Below are positions 6,253 through 9,979 of a stretch of DNA of 9,979 nucleotides, piece after piece. Position 1 is the stretch's first letter; every line of letters begins with the position of its first letter. Both the position numbers and the translations under genes were made by a program. Under the pieces are notes generated by a model, which saw nothing but the letters and a program-made list of their open reading frames with translations, had not been told where the DNA came from and made no database searches. Origin of the DNA: an uncultured Methylococcaceae bacterium (GTDB lineage: Bacteria > Pseudomonadota > Gammaproteobacteria > Methylococcales > Methylomonadaceae); the NCBI GenBank assembly GCA_903903365.1, contig CAIUYS010000485.1, positions 1-9,979 on the forward strand. Reading direction: 5' to 3'.

Positions 6253-7377
6253 ATGAAATCTCAAAACCGCACCATTATCATTGACGACACGACTCTTCGG
6301 GATGGCGAGCAATCCGCTGGCGTTGCCTTTTCGCTAACCGAAAAGCTGGCGATTGCAACCCAACTGGCGGGCTTGGGTGTGCAGGAATTGGAGATAGGCA
6401 TTCCGGCAATGGGCGCAATAGAACGGGATGAAATCAAAGCCATTGCCGCGTTGGGATTGCCTGCAACCTTGCTGGTCTGGTCAAGAATGCGCCGTGATGA
6501 TTTACATGCCTGTTTGGGTTTGAATGTACATAAAATCGACTTATCGATTTCGGCGTCCGACCAGCATATTCAATATAAGCTTAAACAAAGTCGGCAGTGG
6601 GTATTAAACACGATTAATAGCTGTGTGCAGGAAGCGCGAAGCTTGGGATTGGAAGTGTGCGTAGGCATGGAAGATGCCTCGCGAGCAGACGTGGATTTTT
6701 TGCTACGCATGGCGGAAACGGCGCAACAAGCGGGCGCAAGCAGAATTCGTTTCGCTGATACCGTGGGCATTATGGAACCGTTTGGGGTGTTTGAAACCAT
6801 CAAAAAATTACGCGCAGCCACGGATCTGGAAATTGAAATGCACGCCCATGACGACTTGGGACTGGCGACTGCCAATACGCTGGCGGCGGCGTTGGCCGGT
6901 GCAACGCATGTCAACACAACGGTTAATGGCTTGGGTGAACGCGCGGGCAATGCCGCCTTGGAAGAAGTGGTGGTCGGTTTAAAACAATTATATGGCTTTG
7001 AAACCGGTATTTCGTTACAGAATTTTCCTTTGCTGTCCGAGCAAGTGGCCCGAGCTTCCGGTGATGCCATTGGCAGTCGAAAAAGTTTGATTGGTAAAAA
7101 TGTATTTAGCCATGAAGCCGGTATTCATGTCGATGGCCTGTTAAAAGACCCGAATAATTATCAGGGTGTTGATCCTGCAATTGTCGGGCGTTGTCATCAA
7201 CTGGTGCTGGGCAAACATTCGGGTACTCAAGGTGTTATTCATGCTTATAAACAAATAGGCATAGCGGTTAATCGCTTACAGGCACAAAAATTATTGGCTC
7301 AAGTCCGGCTTTTTGTCAGTGACACGAAACAGTCACCCAAAACTGAAGATTTAACTCTTTTTCATCAAAACCTTTAA
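6253..7377 (+). CDS. nifV: NifV homocitrate synthase
   Basis: This 374-aa enzyme condenses acetyl-CoA with 2-oxoglutarate to give (R)-homocitrate, the organic ligand of FeMo-cofactor. It belongs to the DRE-TIM metallolyase (HMGL-like) family. Signature elements are DTTLRDGEQSAGV (residues 12-24, with the metal-binding aspartate and the catalytic arginine), HAHDDLGLATAN (197-208, with metal-binding H197 and H199) and NGLGERAGNAALEEVV (225-240). The segment SHEAGIHVDG and LGKHSG are also typical. The length is that of NifV rather than the longer isopropylmalate synthase, since the LeuA regulatory domain is absent. The ATG at 6253 follows GGTGAG at 6245-6250. Its place after nifS supports nifV over the lysine-pathway homocitrate synthase. 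Confidence 0.96.
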   Translation: MKSQNRTIIIDDTTLRDGEQSAGVAFSLTEKLAIATQLAGLGVQELEIGIPAMGAIERDEIKAIAALGLPATLLVWSRMRRDDLHACLGLNVHKIDLSISASDQHIQYKLKQSRQWVLNTINSCVQEARSLGLEVCVGMEDASRADVDFLLRMAETAQQAGASRIRFADTVGIMEPFGVFETIKKLRAATDLEIEMHAHDDLGLATANTLAAALAGATHVNTTVNGLGERAGNAALEEVVVGLKQLYGFETGISLQNFPLLSEQVARASGDAIGSRKSLIGKNVFSHEAGIHVDGLLKDPNNYQGVDPAIVGRCHQLVLGKHSGTQGVIHAYKQIGIAVNRLQAQKLLAQVRLFVSDTKQSPKTEDLTLFHQNL

Positions 7378-7391
7378 CAGGACAATTCAAC

Positions 7392-7538
7392 ATGAACGAA
7401 CAGACCGAACTAGAGTCATGCCAACCGGAAGTCAAAGAATTGATGGAAATACCGGATCAAGACGATCGCTTTCCGGGGTCTTTTTTTAGAATACCCGGCC
7501 CACCGACACTGGGAAATGCAGGTTGGAGCTTAAGTTAA
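7392..7538 (+). CDS. Small 48-aa ORF between nifV and cysE
   Basis: An ATG at 7392 opens a 48-codon frame ending in TAA at 7536-7538. AGGA at 7379-7382 lies 9 nt upstream, and the gap from the nifV stop is only 14 nt. The first half is acidic and polar (MNEQTELESC, PEVKELMEIPDQDD). The second half, from residue 27, is rich in Pro, Gly and aromatics (RFPGSFFRIPGPPTLGNAGW). I see no signal peptide, membrane segment or metal motif, and only one cysteine. I do not recognise the family. Tight spacing, a ribosome binding site and non-random composition suggest a real gene, but at this length chance is possible. Without comparison it remains hypothetical. Confidence 0.55.
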   Translation: MNEQTELESCQPEVKELMEIPDQDDRFPGSFFRIPGPPTLGNAGWSLS

Positions 7539-7581
7539 CTTTGCAAACCAAAACACCCGCACGCTTAACGGGAGCATAAAA

Positions 7582-8373
7582 ATGGTTATGGTCATGTCAG
7601 ATAAGGTAAAAAACCGGACAGAAGCACGGCAAAGTTTTTTAGCCCAATGGCATGAAGATGTCTACTGTGTTTTTGGTCGTGATCCCGCTGCACACAATGT
7701 CTGGGAAATATTACTGACCTATTCGGGTGTCCATGCGGTGTTGATGCATCGAATCAGTCACCGGTTATGGAAAGCAAACTGGAGATTGACCGCCAGGATT
7801 TTAAGTGCGATTACCCGGCTATTGACGAATGTTGAAATTCATCCCGGCGCTACCATTGGCAGACGTTTGTTTATTGACCACGCACTGGGCGTGGTGATTG
7901 GCGAGACCACCGAGATTGGTAATGATGTGACTTTATATCATGGCGTAACCTTGGGCGGCACCACCTGGAACAAAGAAAAACGCCATCCAACACTGGGTAA
8001 TAATGTGCTGGTGGGGTCGGGAGCCAAAGTGCTTGGGGCGATTACTTTGGGTAACAACGTGCGGGTCGGCGCTAATTCAGTGGTGGTTAAAGATGTGCCG
8101 CCCTGCTGTACGGTAGTGGGTATTCCCGGACGTGTGGTGCAAAGTAAAGGCACGCAAATACAAAACGCAAAAGGCATTGACCTGAATCATCATTTAATTT
8201 CTGACCCCGTTGGCAAGGCCATTTCTTGTCTGATTGAAAGGATTGATGAACTGGAAGCCAAGCAAAACCAGCTCAATAAAACACCGATTGATGAAAGCTG
8301 TGATCATTGTGAAGCGGAAAGTGTGTGTACTCCCCGAACTGAAAGTCCGGTAAAACTGGCAATGAGGATTTAA
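7582..8373 (+). CDS. cysE: Serine O-acetyltransferase of the nif operon
   Basis: This 263-aa protein transfers acetyl from acetyl-CoA to serine, giving O-acetylserine for cysteine synthesis. In nif operons a dedicated copy (cysE1 in A. vinelandii) should raise cysteine supply for NifS. The left-handed beta-helix of hexapeptide repeats runs from about residue 84 to 185. It includes IHPGATIG, the catalytic-histidine block DHALGVVIGETTEIG (H100), YHGVTLGGTTWNKEKRHP and VVGIPGRVV. The N-terminal helical domain is short, as in the EpsC/CysE type common outside enterics. The C-terminus has an extra tail of about 75 residues with Cys at 240, 243 and 249. Three nearby ATGs exist (7582, 7588, 7594). 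GGGAG at 7570-7574 suits 7582. The stop directly abuts the next start codon. Confidence 0.94.
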   Translation: MVMVMSDKVKNRTEARQSFLAQWHEDVYCVFGRDPAAHNVWEILLTYSGVHAVLMHRISHRLWKANWRLTARILSAITRLLTNVEIHPGATIGRRLFIDHALGVVIGETTEIGNDVTLYHGVTLGGTTWNKEKRHPTLGNNVLVGSGAKVLGAITLGNNVRVGANSVVVKDVPPCCTVVGIPGRVVQSKGTQIQNAKGIDLNHHLISDPVGKAISCLIERIDELEAKQNQLNKTPIDESCDHCEAESVCTPRTESPVKLAMRI

Positions 8374-8871
8374 ATGGATCTCCTGGATTTTGAAGCACAA
8401 GGTTTGTATTTTGATGAACCGGATACCGAAGGCGTTAAAGAAATGATTGCTACCGCCGCAGAAAATTATGCGACGGGCGAAGCTGAACTACCGTTACTAA
8501 AAGCATATTTTCTTGCCCCTGAATCGTTAAACGTATTGGTTGCCTTAAACCGTTTTTACTATTACCAACATCGCTTGGAAGAAGCGTTGTGTGCAACCCT
8601 TAAAGCCCTGGCAGTCATCAGGCCGTTGATAGCATTTCCCGAGGATTGGCGGGAATTGCAACAAAGCCACATTACCAGTACACCGGCCGATTTATTAACG
8701 CAAGTCAGGTTGTATTTGTTTACCTTGAAAGCGGTCGGTTTTTTAAACATGCGTTTGAATAACCTGGATGAAAGTCAGCACATTTTTGAAAAACTGGTGG
8801 GCTTGGACAGTAAAGACCGGATCGGTGCAAATGGCTTGCTGGAATTGGTTGTTAAGCGAAAGTCTGAATAA
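8374..8871 (+). CDS. Helical-repeat (TPR-like) protein of unknown function in the nif operon
   Basis: This 165-aa protein starts on the base after the cysE stop codon, with GAGGA at 8364-8368 inside cysE, so the two are translationally coupled. It appears all-helical. Residues 57-80 (ALNRFYYYQHRLEEALCATLKALA) and 118-150 (LKAVGFLNMRLNNLDESQHIFEKL…) have the spacing of small and aromatic residues seen in tetratricopeptide repeats, which usually bind other proteins. There is no signal peptide or membrane segment. It takes the place of the unassigned ORF between cysE1 and nifW in A. vinelandii as I recall that cluster (orf8); homology to it was not tested. A role as an adaptor in nitrogenase maturation is inference. 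The gene is certain; the function is not. Confidence 0.85.
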   Translation: MDLLDFEAQGLYFDEPDTEGVKEMIATAAENYATGEAELPLLKAYFLAPESLNVLVALNRFYYYQHRLEEALCATLKALAVIRPLIAFPEDWRELQQSHITSTPADLLTQVRLYLFTLKAVGFLNMRLNNLDESQHIFEKLVGLDSKDRIGANGLLELVVKRKSE

Positions 8872-8891
8872 TAAAGCTTGGGAGCAAGATC

Positions 8892-9002
8892 ATGTTGAAA
8901 GATAAAAACGCGTCAATACTGGGTATGGTGAGCTTGGCTCTGTTTATCATGCTGGTAATCTACCTGTTAACTCAGAATGTCTCTTTAGTTGGCCCCCTTT
9001 AA
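8892..9002 (+). CDS. Putative 36-aa single-span membrane microprotein
   Basis: An ATG at 8892, with GGGAG at 8880-8884 seven nt upstream, opens a 36-codon frame ending in TAA at 9000-9002. The short start MLKDKNAS is positively charged on balance. It is followed by one hydrophobic stretch, about residues 9-26 (ILGMVSLALFIMLVIYLL), and then a short polar tail (TQNVSLVGPL). The positive N-terminus suggests it stays in the cytoplasm. It lies in the gap between the TPR-like gene and nifW, with 20 nt on either side, which fits a normal operon member. I do not know a named family for it. The regular spacing, ribosome binding site and clean transmembrane segment make chance less likely. Confidence 0.6.
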   Translation: MLKDKNASILGMVSLALFIMLVIYLLTQNVSLVGPL

Positions 9003-9021
9003 ATATAACCGGAGAAAACCC

Positions 9022-9336
9022 ATGAATTTTGAAGACGAAATGGAAGAACTGGAGTCCGCAGAAGACTTTTTGCAGTATTTTCAACTGGACTATGAACCCA
9101 GTGTCGTGCATGTCAACCGCTTGCATATCCTGCAACGTTTTCATAATTATTTACAAAAAGCCGCTGCTGACATGCCCGAAAATGAACCGGCAAAAAAAGC
9201 GGTTTACAGCAAACTGCTACAGCGTGCCTATCAGGATTTTGTAGAATCCAATGCACAAACAGAAAAAGTGTTTAAGGTATTTTCCATGGGCGAACCGCAA
9301 ACGGCGTTCGTTTCTTTGGGCGATATAAAAACATGA
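9022..9336 (+). CDS. nifW: NifW nitrogenase-stabilising protein
   Basis: This 104-aa protein is NifW, which in A. vinelandii and relatives associates with immature MoFe protein and helps P-cluster maturation or protects it from oxygen. The family core is clear: EEMEEL-like acidic helix, SAEDFLQYF (12-20) and VVHVNRLHILQRFH (28-41). The ATG at 9022 has GGAG at 9011-9014. A longer frame from 9000 or 8989 would read through the ribosome binding site and add residues with no family match, so I rejected it. The stop overlaps the nifZ start as ATGA (9333-9336), which couples the two. It is likely a soluble helical protein, of full length for the family. Confidence 0.94.
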   Translation: MNFEDEMEELESAEDFLQYFQLDYEPSVVHVNRLHILQRFHNYLQKAAADMPENEPAKKAVYSKLLQRAYQDFVESNAQTEKVFKVFSMGEPQTAFVSLGDIKT

Positions 9337-9812
9337 AACCCGATCGTTTCGACGAGGGCCGGTTTGACTATGGTGAATCGGTTAGGGTCACCCGAAACAT
9401 CCGCAATGATGGCACTTATCCCGGCATGGATGTGGGCACCCTGCTAATTCGCCGGGGCAGTGTGGGCAATGTGGTTGAAGTGGGCACTTTTCTACAGGAT
9501 CAGGTTATTTTTACCGTGCATTTTTTAAATCACGGCCGCATGGTCGGCTGTCGGCTGGAAGAGTTGATCGGTGAAGATGAACCCTGGAACCCAAGCCGCT
9601 TTGAGTTTAGGGATCGGGTTGTTTGTACTATTGATTTAGGGATACAGGGCACCGTTCTGTTTGAAAAAGGCACGGAAGGCGAAGTTTTTAAAGTGCTTAG
9701 AGATAATGAACAGATTCAATACCATGTTGCTTTTCAGGGTAGAACGTTGCAGATACCTGAATCAGCGCTGGCACCTGCACGCCCTGAATCGTTTAATGAG
9801 CCAGAGGCGTAA
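9333..9812 (+). CDS. nifZ: NifZ nitrogenase P-cluster maturation protein
   Basis: This 159-aa protein is NifZ, needed for forming the second P-cluster of the MoFe protein. The first NifZ domain (about residues 12-78) contains YGESVRVTRNIRNDGTYPG, RRGSVGNVVEVGTFLQDQ, and MVGCRLEEL. The second half (about 88-146: FEFRDRVVCTIDLG…IPESAL) repeats the same pattern in weaker form, as in typical two-domain NifZ. The tail is Pro- and Glu-rich. The start overlaps the nifW stop by 4 nt (ATGA). It shares its first domain with the short minus-strand paralogue at 3003-3272. Confidence 0.95.
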   Translation: MKPDRFDEGRFDYGESVRVTRNIRNDGTYPGMDVGTLLIRRGSVGNVVEVGTFLQDQVIFTVHFLNHGRMVGCRLEELIGEDEPWNPSRFEFRDRVVCTIDLGIQGTVLFEKGTEGEVFKVLRDNEQIQYHVAFQGRTLQIPESALAPARPESFNEPEA

Positions 9813-9813
9813 T

Positions 9814-9979
9814 ATGAATCCGTCTACCCATCCGGCACAAGCAGATCCCTATACCTTATTAAGGACGGCTTTGGCGCTGTTCAAAAAAAAACCTGATGAA
9901 TTGCAAACCTCTGAATTAAAGCAAGCAGAAATTCAGGCCGCTAACGAGTTTACCATTGAAACCCGCGTCCTGAAGGCAC
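9814..9979 (+). CDS. nifM: NifM, N-terminal part (probable; runs off the window)
   Basis: An ATG at 9814 starts one base after the nifZ stop, with GAGG at 9804-9807. The 55 visible residues (…DPYTLLRTALALFKKKPDEL…ELKQAEIQAANEFTIETRVLKA) resemble the helical N-terminus of NifM: a Tyr-x-LLR/K-x-A start, then Gln/Glu-rich helices and an ETRVL-type motif. NifM is a parvulin-type peptidyl-prolyl isomerase required for folding and activity of the Fe protein NifH. The catalytic PpiC domain lies beyond the window and cannot be checked. Position directly after nifW-nifZ, as in A. vinelandii, is the strongest support. Confidence 0.78.
   Translation, partial: MNPSTHPAQADPYTLLRTALALFKKKPDELQTSELKQAEIQAANEFTIETRVLKA

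Noticed and set aside
6570..7070. 166-codon open frame on the minus strand inside nifV
   Set aside because: It lies wholly antisense to a clear, full-length nifV, and its Ser/Ala/Pro-rich composition reflects the opposite strand's codon pattern.
8989..9021. Upstream extension of nifW to an earlier start
   Set aside because: It overlaps the small TM ORF and encodes the GGAG ribosome binding site of the ATG at 9022. The added residues do not fit the NifW family.

Overview
The window is about 10 kb of chromosome from what looks like a diazotrophic gammaproteobacterium. The gene order iscA(nif)-nifU-nifS-nifV-cysE-(unknown)-nifW-nifZ-nifM follows the Azotobacter vinelandii nif accessory cluster. 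The moderate GC content and the style of the intergenic palindromes would suit a methanotroph of the Methylococcales. That taxonomic placement is inference; the nif assignment rests on clear motifs.

Layout. (1) 32-2206: a complete YgiQ-family radical SAM protein. (2) 2214-2370: a tRNA-Thr(UGU) gene with its own sigma70-like promoter and a strong intrinsic terminator. (3) 2371-3002: a gene-poor stretch of mobile-element debris. It holds a decayed IS3-family orfA with one recognisable terminal end, a 135-bp element with perfect 15-bp terminal inverted repeats, and a short TTCGTG-type repeat. (4) 3003-3272, minus strand: a small single-domain NifZ-like protein, divergent from the main nif operon. 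(5) 3292-3429: a NifA upstream activator sequence (TGT-N10-ACA) and a well-spaced -24/-12 sigma54 promoter. (6) 3476-9979, plus strand: iscA(nif), nifU, nifS, nifV, a 48-aa small ORF, cysE, a helical-repeat protein of unknown function, a 36-aa single-membrane-span ORF, nifW, nifZ, and the start of a probable nifM that runs off the window.

How the genes work together. CysE would make O-acetylserine for cysteine synthesis. NifS takes sulfur from cysteine, and NifU (with IscA-nif as an accessory) assembles Fe-S clusters for nitrogenase. NifV makes homocitrate, the organic ligand of FeMo-cofactor. NifW and NifZ act in P-cluster and MoFe protein maturation, and NifM is the prolyl isomerase needed for Fe protein (NifH) maturation. 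The structural genes nifHDK are not in the window.

The nif genes themselves are ordinary for a diazotroph. The less familiar parts are two small ORFs with good ribosome binding sites inside the operon (7392-7538 and 8892-9002), the helical-repeat protein between cysE and nifW, the second NifZ-like gene on the other strand, and two hairpin-rich repeat blocks placed exactly between operon genes (iscA/nifU and nifS/nifV).
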